Source of the DNA: Congeria kusceri
Lineage: Eukaryota; Mollusca; Bivalvia; Myida; Dreissenidae
Reading direction: 5' to 3'
Assembly (NCBI GenBank): GCA_027627225.1
Contig: CM051032.1
Span: forward strand, 59,974,637 to 60,038,636
DNA: 64,000 nt
Shown: positions 23,901 through 33,607 of the stretch, piece by piece
Layout: the number at the start of each line of letters is the position of its first letter
Numbering within the stretch: the first letter of the stretch is position 1
Translations under genes and position numbers: made by a program
The notes under the pieces: model-generated
The model's input: the letters and a program-made list of their open reading frames with translations, nothing else
Told to the model about the DNA's origin: nothing
The model's database searches: none

Positions 23901-26900
23901 GTGAAAAACCTACATGGAGTGAAAAACATGACTGAAGTAAAACTATAGCTCAGGGTACATATATAGTGATATATGCTGCGAAAATTGTAATGTACATATT
24001 TATGTCAAGCAATACTGTCAATACTTCCCAATATTATGAGCAAAACTTCCAAAATCAGAGGCCAGGAAGTTCATACTTCCAGTTTACAAAAGTTAATGAA
24101 AGCCCTGCTAGTGAATACGAAGTAAGATTCCAATTAACAGCATTTTTAGAACAGAACAGTTTCAAGAATATTCATTATTCTTATGTCTTACATCTTAAGA
24201 ATAGGTTGGTGAAATATTCCCAGTTAATTGGGTAAATCTATCTAAGCACTAGATACAGATGATTTAAATGTGGCGCGTCATGAGAAAACCGGTCTTAATG
24301 CATGTGCGTAAAGTGTCGTCCCGGATTAGCCTGTGCAGTCTGCACAGGCTAATCCAGGATGGCACCTTCCGCTGGTATGGTATTTTCTGTTTCAAGGAAG
24401 TCTCTTCTAAACATAAATCCACCGTAGCACAGGCTAATCCGGGACGACACTTTACGCACATGCATTAAGTCCGGTTTTCCCATGACGCGCCTCAAATGTA
24501 TTAATGCAACCTTTTGTATTATTTTTTCAGGAACTGTTAAGCCTAGAATTTGAGAAGGTGGAGGGAGCAGAGGTCTGGCACAAGGATGTTTCCATGGTAA
24601 CCTTGCAATGCAACATAAAGTAGTGCCCATTTTATGAGCAACATAAATATCTGCTGTGTCAGTCAGTCTTAGTCCGTATAGTTGTATTTCCTTTTAATTT
24701 CAAATTTGTAACATTTAAGTGCACATTTGGACATTGGCAAAAAGCCGTATCATCCCAATGCTATTCTTTTAATTTATTGGTAAGTTGATATTGCAGATTG
24801 TAATTAACAACCTTTATCAATAAATGCAATCTCATTAAAATCAAATCCTAACATTAGGATCTGAAGACATTGTATAACAGGTCACGTTCAAATGACCTTC
24901 CAAACAATAACACATCAGCCCTGCTGCGCCCAATGAAATTGCCTTTTGCACAGCAATGTTTGGCTACGGTTTTTTGAAAAGTGATGCATTTCCAGCTGAT
25001 CCTCGGGAATAAATCATTTACAGTTAATTTTCACGGGGATAACAATGGAAATAGTGTGACCTTAGGCAAATAAACATCCAAAGTTAACGTTAATTTCGTG
25101 CATGGTATTTGTGGTTTACATATGAAGTGATACCGCAAGATTTTGAAGGCAACAGTTTGATTGGCTCCTAAAAAAAGGTCATCTGAACATGACCCCGAAT
25201 GCGAAGTCATCAGATCCAGTCAGCGGATAATATAGTAGCGTCAAACTGGAGATGATGTTAACGAGATTGTCAATAAATGCAAAGTAATTTTAATTGAATT
25301 GTTTTTGCAATATGTATTAATGAATATCCTTAACATAAATTGGTATTGAATCATTTTACAAGGCATTTAGTCCACACATATGACGAAGAGCTCTAGTTAT
25401 CACTGTCCCTAGTCTTAACATTTGTACACATGTATGTATAGAAGTGAATATGTATATAGTACAGTGTGAAAGACAAAGCCACCAAAGATTTGATGGGATA
25501 TTTCTACCTGGACTTGTTCCCTAGAGAAGGAAAGTACGGACATGCTGCTTGCTTCGGTCTGCAGGTACAAAACCCCAGTGGTTGATGTGTGTGGAGATAT
25601 TATAGTATTTTGTTCTGATAAAGTTGCTGCGTATTTTGATTAAAACTGTCGAAAAGTTTGAATTTTGTTGTCACACTTTCAAAATGGAAGGTTTTCGCTC
25701 TGTTAACGATCTGTTCAGAATGGTGTACAGGTTGACATTGTAACGTGTTTTTATTTTAGCCAAAGCTATATTGTTTAGTAACATAAACATAAACCAGTTA
25801 CCCATTATGTTTTGAGGTATTATGTTCTAAAACTCTTTCTTTATTTTGAGGTCTAAGATGTAAAATATATTCTAAAAAAAGATTATCAGAATACTTAAAG
25901 GGGTGTATCCATGGTTGTCCACCTTACCATTGCAAAAATAAAGTTCCATTACAGGGAATTAATATTTAACCATTGTTAAATATGATGACTTTTCTTTTAA
26001 AAACAGTTGACAAATGAGTATAATTTTATTATAAAAACAGTTGTCATTGATGACACTTCCGCGGGCATGGGAAAATTAGTAGTAGTAGTAAACTCGATGT
26101 ACATTCTATATCGTTTCGCGCATGTGCACCATTGAAAATGTTGCATAGATTAGGGAAGTTTTCGTTGAAGTGCGCGACTTTATAGGAGCGAGAATCCTAC
26201 TGGAATCGCGTATTTCAAAAACATTTTTTGTCTTTGTATATAATGTTTTTCTAAACACTTCCATCAATATATTTTGCTACTCAAAAATATGTTCGAGAAA
26301 AATTGAACATTATTTTGTTTTCATATTTGACTATATTTATGCGAAATACCATCGATATGCTCCTTTAACACTTGTATTTCCATGTTTTAGCATGGCTGTC
26401 TAGCGGGCAACGGGTCTCGACAGGTAGCAGTTGCAGCCATGGTGGCAAACTTCACGAAACCAGAACCCGGCCAGGAGTCCCTGCTGATGCATGATGAGGT
26501 GAGATTATGGTACATTACTATATTAGAAGTTTCATGTTGATGCAATTTAATCAATAGGAATCCATGTTGTAAGAGACCCCAATTAGAGACTTGGAGATAA
26601 TATAAGGCTTAAAAATGATTATTACGTGTGAATGGAATGTTCTTGTACAAATATATATGCAAATTTAAAATGTAATATTAAAATACCAGACTTCAGTAAC
26701 ATCTGTAGTAATCTATAATATGTGAAGCCAGAGCTTCCAGAGAAAGAGTGAACATATTAAATTTATGCACAGTATAACAATTCATTTTGTGAGAAAATTA
26801 CTTACAATAATAATGTGACACTTGTATCGCCTTTATTTAAATAGATATTGTTTCACAAACAAATATTCGCATTGACATGGGTGAAGAATTACCAAAAACA

Positions 26901-29900
26901 TTCCATGTTGACCAATGAACTGTTTGATTATTAACTAGGTGGAGACATTCTTTCACGAGTTTGGTCATGTGATGCACCAGATTTGTGCTCAAACAGAAAC
27001 TGCCTTTTTCAGGTGAGTAGATATGAGTTTTATTGGTGTCAAATATACATGAGGCGTGTCGCGGGAAAACCGGGCTTAATGCATGTGCAGTCCGCACAGG
27101 CTGATCCGGGATGACGCTTTCCGCTTTTATGGTATTTTCTGTTTTAAGGAAGTCTCTTCTAAATATTTTTCCACTGTAGGCGGAAAGTGCCGTCCTGAAT
27201 TAGCATGTGCAGACTGCACAGGCTAATTCGGGACGATACTTTACGCCCATGCATTAAGCCTGACACCCCTCATATATCTGTGAAAAGAAATATAATAATT
27301 TTGGATGAACCTGTGTTTCTATTGTCCATTTTATTGTTACCTTTTGGAAATGTGTGATATATTTATTGACGGTTATTTTTTATTACCCATAGCCGTAAAA
27401 TTTTATCTTTGATATGTTTGCTTGATTACCTGTACTTAAAATCATTTGAATCAATCATTGTTTTCTTCAACTTTATAAACATTGCACTTTTATTTTATGA
27501 AGACTGTGATGATGATGTTAATTTAATGATGGTGATGCTGATATTGAAAATGTTGGCGGTGTTTGTGATGATGATGATGATGATGATGTTGATGATAATG
27601 ATCATGATGGGTCAGGACCAGAAAAAAAGGTATTTTTAGGTTTAGAAATGTTATATTACTTAAAAAATACGGAAGTGAACATTCAGGCTTAATATGAACT
27701 TGAGATAGTTCTGATCCCAGACCAATATTTATACAAGTGGCTCAACATTGTGTCAACTGTCTTGTGTCTCGCAGTGGCACCCATGTGGAGCGAGACTTTG
27801 TGGAGGCCCCGTCACAGATGTTGGAGAACTGGTGCTGGGAGGAGGAGCCTGTCCGCAGGATGTCCTCCCACTACCAAGATGGCCGCCCCATTCCGACCGA
27901 GATCCTCGATAAACTGATCGCCAGCCGCAAGGCTAACGCTGGCGTGTTTAATGCGAGACAGATCTTGTTGGGCACTTTTGACCAGACCATTCATACACGT
28001 GAACAAGTAAGTCATCAGGACAAAGTTTAAGCAGGGCAAATAGTCATGCGGCCAATTTTTTATCTTGGCAAAAATGTTCCTAAGAAATTGCTAGTTTAAG
28101 TTAGTTAAAGCTATGTTATTATTCATGCCAGTGTTGTGCAAACTTTCTGACTTTTAAACTTTTAAGTAAAGCTATCATGCATGTACTGGCAATCAAGTGA
28201 TAAAATATGTTAACCTAACTAATAATAAGAAATACTTAACATCTCAGCCGCAGAACAGCAATTTATAAAGCATTTTGTTTGAGCTTTGATAGCTGATTTG
28301 AGATTTGCTTCCTGAACACTGAGACTATATTCCTGACATTGCTCTGCTTGTTGCCAGGTTGATACAGCCCAGGTGTTCTCCGAGCTGTCAGAGCGCCTCT
28401 TGGGTTTCCCATCCACTCCTGGTACCAACATGCCCGCCTCGTTCGGCCACCTGGCTGGGGGGTACGATGCACAATATTATGGATACATGGTGGGTTGAAT
28501 GGTTGAATGCCACGTATTAGTGGCGAGTTGTAGAATATGTAATAAGTGAATCTTGTGTTATGAGTAAATACTCAGAATTGTATAGGGCAGTCGATATATG
28601 GTGAGGTGTTGATGTAGAGCATATAATAAATGAATATTAAAATAGTTTACAAAAACTTAGACATTTAAATAGACACAATTAACCTTAAAGCTGACAACTA
28701 GTAGGACAGTGTTTGGGTTTGAACTAGATTTGTTTGAAAACAGGTATAGTATTTTCCTCAGAAACTGGCCTTTTAAGCAGAGTTTTAAAACCATGAATTT
28801 ACATGTATGAGCCTTTTAACTGCAGTATGGGACCCTTTTCATGTGGGCCTTTGTTGTTTTAAAACATGCACCATTTACCAACCCCCAGGGGAAATGTTTT
28901 ATAAGTTAACAGTTGATAATTATTTACCAGTACTTGATCATTGTTAATTGGTACATTGTATCTTTGTACAAATAAAGTTCTGAAATATAGTACATTAATA
29001 ATTGTAATTCAAATGTCAATGCCTCTGTGCAAAACTAATATACATGTATGTCCTTGAATGTTTTACATAAGCTGAATGTTTGACATAAGCTGAATGTTTG
29101 ACATAAGCTTGCATTTTTTTGCACATTGCCATTCAGTTCCAGTTTATAATAAACAGTTATTGACTAGATTGCCATTGGACATGGTTTGATGTTCACTGGG
29201 TTAAAGTCATGTTGACCGAGCAATGAGGCGTAGCAATGTTTTACTTACTAGCAAAATCACCAAGCAGGTAAACTTATTTTATCATACCACTATGCTGATA
29301 TCGGCCTGATACAAAGGTGCCTGATATATATTTTTTTATTAGGTCAGTAGCGTCAGTCAATGTTTGAGGTACGTCATATTATTCGGAAACAACTATAAAG
29401 TCAACAGTTTCAGTAACAAATATATCAGATTCAACAAAACAAACAATTTGATACCAAGGACGTATGTAGTTCATTATTTTTAATCGTCATAAATCATAAA
29501 AACATTATTTTTTAAATATTCACATAAACCCGCACTTTGGTAGTGATATGACGTCATCTATGGAACACAATAAATCATCCATACAAATTTATTTCAGTAC
29601 ATTCATAATAAATGCACTAATAGTCACTACACAGCATCAGTTTATGTTGAACCAAAAACATTATTACCAAAAATTGAACACACTATAGTCAAATACTGTC
29701 AATATTGACACGATCATGGAAATATCAATTTCAATACACAACTCCAAAATGTCGTCTCTAAACAATTCGGCGTTGTGTGTTCTCCGATAAAATTGATCGT
29801 TACAATCCATTTCAGTTCGCATTTTCAGTATTTTATGAATTAGCATGCGTGTAATCTATGTATTCGTAGTGAAAACAATTCACTTATCATTAGAAATGTG

Positions 29901-31937
29901 AATAATAAGGTATTATTCAGTCAAATTGTAGAAATCCATAACTACATGTACGTGAACGTGTAAAAGTCGGCTCAGCAAAATCAGCGCTGCCCTTAGTTTT
30001 TAAATATATAAAAATCAGCTTGTTTGTTGATATTTTACGAAAAATGTGGTATGATAAATAGAAAAACAGTTTACTGCCTGGTCTTGTGTAATAAATCCGG
30101 TTCGGCACGAATAAAATAACGGATTGGCAAGCCTCGCCGTTATATTATTATAAGCCTCACCTGATATATTACACAAGACCAGGCAGTAACCTGTTATTCT
30201 CTATTTAGCCCATATAACATGAATTTAGGTAAGAGTTCTGGTTCCCGCTGCTGTGTGTGAATTTTTATGTGCAAGCCGGGTACAAATTTGGGGAAATCTA
30301 CAAATCTATTTTTAGCCCGTAAGACATGAGTTTAGGCCATGCGACATAACGTTTATATTCAGTCACCGATGGCTTTTTGGACCAATGGGAAAGCGTCTGT
30401 TTATAGATGATATAACAATATATTTCGTCTACAGTGGAGTGAAGTGTTCTGTATGGACATGTTTGCGTCCCGCTTCAAGAAGGAAGGTGTGATGAGCAGT
30501 AAGACTGGGCAGGACTATCGACAATGTATTCTGCACCCTGGCGGATCATTGGTACTGAACGTCATTCACAGTTGTCTGTTGTAATATATTTTAAAAATAA
30601 CCTTGAAAAAAGTAATGAATATTAGATTTACATTTTGTTATTGACAGCTAATGGGTCAACATCTCATGATCTGTAAGGCCATCCTTAAAAAATTGTTTAT
30701 TTTTGGGGTGGGAACAAATGTAGATACCCTTAGACATGGACCAAATTGTCTAAACACAAAATACAAAAGCAAAACACATTGCTTAGTGTATGCCAGTGGC
30801 ATATTCTTTGTTCTAATTGGAAATATTATCGCAAGGTTATTAGAATGCAGTGTTTAATTCATATAAAAATGTGAATTAATTATGAACAAAATATGATGAA
30901 TATATAACTAACATTTTCGAATAGAAATTATTTTTTTTAGCTGGCCCAATTTCGTGAGTTGGTTGCGTTACCGCAGATAAACGATTTTTTAAGGATGGCC
31001 TAAGTGAATAAAAGTAAAATAAGTTTTCTGCAGTTCTGTTAGCGAAAATTTGACTTTTGCTGTCCCCTTATCTAAATTTTTGTGTTGATGTTGCCCTTAA
31101 ATAGGCCCAATGGCTCTTAAAGCACTCTCTAAAGAAAGAAAAGCTTCAAAAAAGCATAAAGACATACAAATAATTCAACTTACAATATTCACAGCATAAC
31201 ATCTTCATCTCAGAATTTTGCACTAAAGGTTAAGCAACTGATGGTGTTGTTTGCTGGCACCACTTTAATGACAATAGGCAACTGAGAAGCATGAAATATG
31301 TACCCATCACAACTATTTTGTTGAAGAAAAAGTTGTTTTTCACTGTTAAGCCCATATTTGGTACCTGTATAGCTTGGCCAAAATTAACCTGACACTCCCG
31401 AACTTTTTTAAGCTTACCTTTGAATCATTTCACACTTAAATCATTTCCTATATTCATACGAAATATTGTTCGATTTTCGTATGATTATTTATGCCATAAA
31501 TGTATTTTCAGTGATACTCCTACATTTAGTCAACATGATTCAAGTATGGAAATAAATATATTCATCTTAACCGATTTAGATTAACCAGTAGATGAACATA
31601 GATTTCTTCGCCTTTCTGTTTGTCCAAGGTTGTTTTTCCGAGGATTTGAAGTAGATCGATTGGATTATGCAACCATGTGCTATTATGTATCGCTGAAATC
31701 TAAACCCATAATTGGTTAACTCAATCCTTGATTGACAAGTATCTACTGGTTAATTGTATAAACGTGTAAAGTTCAGTGTCTGGTTAATTAGTCATAGCTA
31801 TGTAAAATTTAATGTTATTAAATGTGTTTCCTGCTCCACAGGATGCCAGCGAGATGTTGTTCAACTTCCTGGGCCGGGAACCACAACAAGAAGCCTTCCT
31901 CATCAGCAAGGGTCTGCAGGTGGACAGCAACCTCTGA
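11905..31937 (+). CDS. THOP1: Thimet oligopeptidase/neurolysin-like M3A zinc metallopeptidase, 17 exons
   Basis: This enzyme cleaves short peptides in cytosol or mitochondria. Exons: 11905-12201, 17499-17638, 18169-18284, 19184-19315, 20269-20306, 20944-21056, 21563-21617, 21866-22030, 23077-23238, 24531-24596, 25460-25564, 26391-26498, 26939-27012, 27775-28006, 28358-28489, 30435-30551 and 31842-31937. All introns are GT-AG and phases join, giving 2148 nt or 715 residues (human paralogues are about 690-705). Residues 1-48 are Arg/Ser-rich with no acidic residue in the first eight, a likely mitochondrial presequence. A second Met (residue 49, position 12049) has a better Kozak context. The zinc site is H505-E506-F-G-H509 with E534 in FVEAPSQM. 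H632, Y637, Y641 and Y644 in [15 protein letters not shown] match the substrate-binding residues of the family. The C-terminus (LISKGLQV) favours thimet oligopeptidase over neurolysin. The gene looks intact. Confidence 0.95.
12787..14086. mobile_element. hAT-like non-autonomous element candidate, 1.3 kb (intron 1)
   Basis: The ends are CAGGGTTTCCCCCA at 12787-12800 and its exact reverse complement at 14073-14086. The CAG start and CTG finish fit hAT superfamily ends. GTACA lies immediately outside both ends (12782-12786; 14087-14091), shorter than the usual 8-bp hAT duplication. No transposase was recognised inside; the interior is AT-rich with a GC-rich patch near 13920-14030. Confidence 0.55.
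14833..15140 (+). mobile_element. tRNA-derived SINE, plus copy (intron 1)
   Basis: The tRNA-like head has a clear A box (TAGCTCAGTTGGTAGAGC) and a diverged B box (GTGAGCTCTAACCCC). A body follows that contains GTGTGAGTAGGTTAACTGAC, and the tail is rich in CAAA. The same element is present in reverse at 18540-18842, which confirms a repeat rather than a tRNA gene. Confidence 0.85.
15893..16038. mobile_element. Short, perfectly palindromic form of the foldback MITE (intron 1)
   Basis: About 146 bp that is one large inverted repeat (GTGGCGTGTCGTGAGAAAAC against its complement at the right end) with the central hairpin TTAGCCTGTGCGGACTGCAC. It lacks the asymmetric spacer found in the roughly 230-270-bp copies, so it represents one arm-pair or a deletion derivative. 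Confidence 0.85.
16642..17446. mobile_element. hAT-like non-autonomous element candidate, 805 bp (end of intron 1)
   Basis: The left end CAGTGTTCTGCCATG pairs with CACGGCAGAACGCTG at the right end. CTAATA lies directly outside both ends (16636-16641; 17447-17452), a 6-bp candidate target duplication. The element stops 52 nt before exon 2 of the peptidase gene. A 111-codon frame inside (16689-17024) resembles nothing I know. Confidence 0.6.
17970..18014. repeat. 23-bp direct repeat, two copies
   Basis: AAATGTACAGGTTGTAATTC occurs at 17970 and again at 17993 in intron 2. Local duplication only. Confidence 0.85.
18540..18842 (-). mobile_element. tRNA-derived SINE, minus copy (intron 3)
   Basis: This is the reverse complement of the SINE at 14833-15140. 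The head is at the right (B-box region GTCGTGAGTTCACTCCCCGG on the minus strand). The body contains GAGTAGGTTAACTGACCGCC and the tail AATCCAAACAAATG. The foldback MITE copy at 18865 follows almost immediately. Confidence 0.85.
18865..19134 (+). mobile_element. Foldback MITE, copy 3 (intron 3, 49 nt before exon 4)
   Basis: About 270 bp with inverted ends (CATATGAGACGCGTCGTGGG on the left; ACACGCCTCATAT on the right). Two inner hairpins are built on GGATTAGCCTGTGCA, and a spacer containing GGAAGTCTCTTCTCAACC lies between them. The spacer runs in the sense direction of the peptidase gene. The right end is 49 nt upstream of exon 4. Confidence 0.9.
20022..20245 (+). mobile_element. Foldback MITE, copy 4 (intron 4, 23 nt before exon 5)
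   Basis: About 224 bp. The inner hairpins are shortened (GTCCCGGATTCCAGGACGG), but both ends and the spacer GGAAGTCTCTTCTTAACATA are intact. Sense orientation to the host gene. Only 23 nt, including the polypyrimidine tract, separate it from the 38-nt exon 5, so any branch point must lie within or at the edge of the element. Confidence 0.9.
20417..20686 (+). mobile_element. Foldback MITE, copy 5 (intron 5)
   Basis: About 270 bp with ATATGAGGCGTGTCGTGGGA at the left and its diverged complement at the right. The spacer GGAAGTCTTTTCTAAACATA is in sense orientation. It starts 110 nt downstream of the 38-nt exon 5, so that exon is bracketed by two copies. Confidence 0.9.
22190..23010. repeat. Minisatellite, about 51-57-bp unit, roughly 15 copies (intron 8)
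   Basis: Degenerate tandem units are anchored on CTTGCTTGGTTTGGAATTTT, followed by GAGAGTTGAACCA and AACTTGTGTGT. Measured spacings are 51 to 53 bp for early units. Because several units are multiples of three and the minus strand lacks stops, long minus-strand frames (183 and 169 codons) appear; these are artefacts. The array ends about 65 nt before exon 9. Confidence 0.9.
23703..23874. mobile_element. Short inverted-repeat element, hAT-like ends (intron 9)
   Basis: CAGGGCTTGCATTAA at 23703 pairs with TTAGTGCAAGCCCTG ending at 23874. The interior carries repeated TTCCAAAATTGCAGCC/ACTTGGAAGT-like segments. A related end (GTTAATGAAAGCCCTG) at about 24102-24117 and CAGGGCTGACTTTCA at 23386 suggest a nested or older copy around it. 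The target duplication is not clear. Confidence 0.6.
24265..24498 (+). mobile_element. Foldback MITE, copy 6 (intron 9, 32 nt before exon 10)
   Basis: About 234 bp: GTGGCGCGTCATGAGAAAAC at the left and CATGACGCGCCTCAAATG at the right. The first inner hairpin is intact and the second is half deleted (ACCGTAGCACAGGCTAATCC). The spacer GGAAGTCTCTTCTAAACATA is in sense orientation. Confidence 0.9.
24890..25194. mobile_element. 305-bp inverted-repeat MITE candidate (intron 10)
   Basis: GGTCACGTTCAAATGACCTT at 24890 pairs with AAGGTCATCTGAACATGACC ending at 25194. There are two mismatches over 20 bp. No coding content. Family not recognised. Confidence 0.65.
25895..26368. mobile_element. TTAA-ended inverted-repeat element candidate (intron 11, 22 nt before exon 12)
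   Basis: TTAAAGGGGTGTATCCATGG at 25895 is the diverged complement of CCATCGATATGCTCCTTTAA ending at 26368. Ends starting with TTAA could reflect a TTAA target (piggyBac- or Kolobok-type), which is inference. A short TAG run sits at 26078-26089. The right end is only 22 nt from exon 12. Confidence 0.5.
26939..27012 (+). other. THOP1: Peptidase exon 13: HEFGH zinc-binding helix
   Basis: This 74-nt exon encodes the HExxH motif (H505-E506-F-G-H509), where the two His bind zinc and Glu506 is the general base. It ends in phase 2 inside a Ser codon completed by exon 14, which carries the third zinc ligand E534, 25 residues after H509 as in human THOP1. Confidence 0.95.
27045..27276 (+). mobile_element. 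Foldback MITE, copy 7 (intron 13, 32 nt after the donor)
   Basis: About 232 bp starting TACATGAGGCGTGTCGCGGG and ending CCCCTCATATA. The first hairpin is reduced (ATGCATGTGCAGTCCGCACA). The spacer GGAAGTCTCTTCTAAATATT is in sense orientation. It begins 32 nt after the end of the catalytic exon 13. Confidence 0.9.
27502..27609. repeat. Imperfect (GAT)n microsatellite (intron 13)
   Basis: Runs of GATGATGATGATGATGATG with interruptions lie 165 nt or more upstream of exon 14. The overlapping Met/Ile-rich frame is a by-product of the repeat. Confidence 0.85.
30054..30207. mobile_element. Foldback MITE with TTACTGCCTGGTCTTGTGTA ends (intron 15)
   Basis: TTACTGCCTGGTCTTGTGTA at 30071 pairs with ACACAAGACCAGGCAGTAA ending at 30188. 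Weaker complementarity extends outward to about 30054 and 30207 (AAATAGAAAAACAG against its diverged complement). The core is small, about 118 bp. Confidence 0.75.
30674..31003. mobile_element. 330-bp MITE with TAAGGCCATCCTTAAAAAAT ends (intron 16)
   Basis: The left end TAAGGCCATCCTTAAAAAAT at 30674 continues with TGTTTAT. Its complement (ATAAACGATTTTTTAAGGAT and GGCCTAA) ends at about 31003. About 26 bp of inverted repeat with one or two mismatches. No coding content. Confidence 0.75.
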
Positions 31938-32225
31938 GCTGGGAACCAGAGTGTGCGAGATAGGGGTGGGCAGGTGGTGGGGCATAAGTAGTCTTGGATT
32001 CCATCCTAGAATTTCTCTGTGGCATTTTGACTTGAAACTTGTGACTAATAACTATGGACAAGAGCGCATCAAAAGATATTGGCAGCCGATGCCTTTATTT
32101 TTCTTCTGTATTATATTTATATTTATAATGCATGTTTTGAAAATGAGTTTTGTCTACTTTGTGGCAATGAAATCCTGTTTAGTGTATATTACAGGGTTTA
32201 TATTGTATTTATTCTAGTATACAGA

Positions 32226-33607
32226 AGAGAAACCTGTCAATAACGACACTCAGTGGTTCCGACTGAAAATGTCGGATAATGCAAGGTTGTAAGATAAACA
32301 TGTTTTCATACAAAAAAGCGTATTAAAATTACAATAAGGGCGTGACAATATCATTATATGATGTCTATTGACTTTTATTATTTCAGTTATTTTAATACAC
32401 AAATTATGTATAAATGTGTATGTATGTTAAATTAATAACATTTTTCAACATTTATTTACAAACTAATGAGTGATAATAAAATATTTGATGGACTATGATT
32501 TTGATAATTTTAATACACATAAACATCAATATATGTACCTATATAATTGTATATGTATATGGTCATTAAATAACAGTTTATGTTTGTTCAATCATATGTT
32601 AAAAAGTATCAATTTATTTTGAAGGTTTGTTTGTGTGTCGTTTGTGTTGAATTAGGTTCTTTCTGTGTATTTTCGCTGTATATAATTTCCTTTGCTGGTT
32701 GTAATAACTACAAAAAAAAACCTATTGATATCATTTGACATTATCCAAATTTTGTCATGCGTCATATCTGATTTGACTTTGAAATCACTGTCATCATCTC
32801 TGTCCTGTTCTTGCACATCTCTTTATCAAACTTCACACATTAAAGGTCTAATAACCCCAAAACGGAAGTCACATCCCCAGGGTTACATGCTGTCCGTTAG
32901 ATATTAAGCACATATGGTTGAGTGCAGGATGCATGGAATTTGTAAAATACAGTTTAAATGATATGTTTTGGTATCATTTTAAAGGTACATATGTAAGCAA
33001 TAAGAAAAAAAGCCTGTTTTTTTTTTGCACTACTTTGCCAAGTGGTTCCCTGCTTCACAACTTTTGCCCATGTATTCATGCGCAAAATGGCAGCCTCCAT
33101 GCCTGTCAAAAACGGTGTGTTTTTTCTGAGGTAAATATTTTGAGTTACAAGACATAGAATTTTTTGACATGCTGTTTTTTCAAAAGGTTATGAGCTTATC
33201 TTTCCAACAATGTATGGTGATATATTGGAAAGAAGCTTGGTCATGGTGAAAATTGAGATCAAACATTGAATAGTTTATATGTTACAAAGAAGGAATTTAT
33301 TTGCGCATGCTTAACCTTAATAACAGACTAACAAATTACTGACAGGGTGGTGATTGTTGTTACACTTAAGAGCATACCTACTCGCGAGAGGCTCATTTGC
33401 ATTCTGCCAAGTGTCAGATAAAAAGGTGTGAAATGCATGTATTTTATGCCAACAGGACTGACAAACAGTGTCTGATGTCAGATCTTGCAGGTTCCATTAT
33501 AGACAGGTTTTAGAATAGAATATATAGGGATTCTGCCAAGACCAAGAAGAATGTCAGATAAGACAGGATGTCGTTATATGCAGGTGTCGTTGCTGACAGG
33601 TTTCTCT
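32226..33607. repeat. Inverted pair of AGAGAAACCTGTCAATAACG-type repeats, 1.4 kb apart
   Basis: AGAGAAACCTGTCAATAACG at 32226 recurs as its complement at 33583-33607 (GTGTCGTTGCTGACAGGTTT, then CTCT). The right side also repeats GATGTCGTTATATGCAGG and GACAGGTTTTAG. The pair may be the ends of one element or two separate fragments. The region between contains only AT-rich sequence and the end of the peptidase 3' UTR. Confidence 0.5.
32475..32480 (+). terminator. THOP1: Candidate polyadenylation signal of the peptidase gene
   Basis: AATAAA lies 538 nt after the TGA at 31935-31937 and is the first perfect hexamer I see in that stretch. Other hexamers lie further on (for example near 34190), so the actual cleavage site is uncertain. 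Confidence 0.45.

Noticed and set aside
20022..24498. Foldback copies as introners that created the introns
   Set aside because: The elements fill only part of each intron, splice sites lie outside them, and the sequences between element and acceptor are unrelated.
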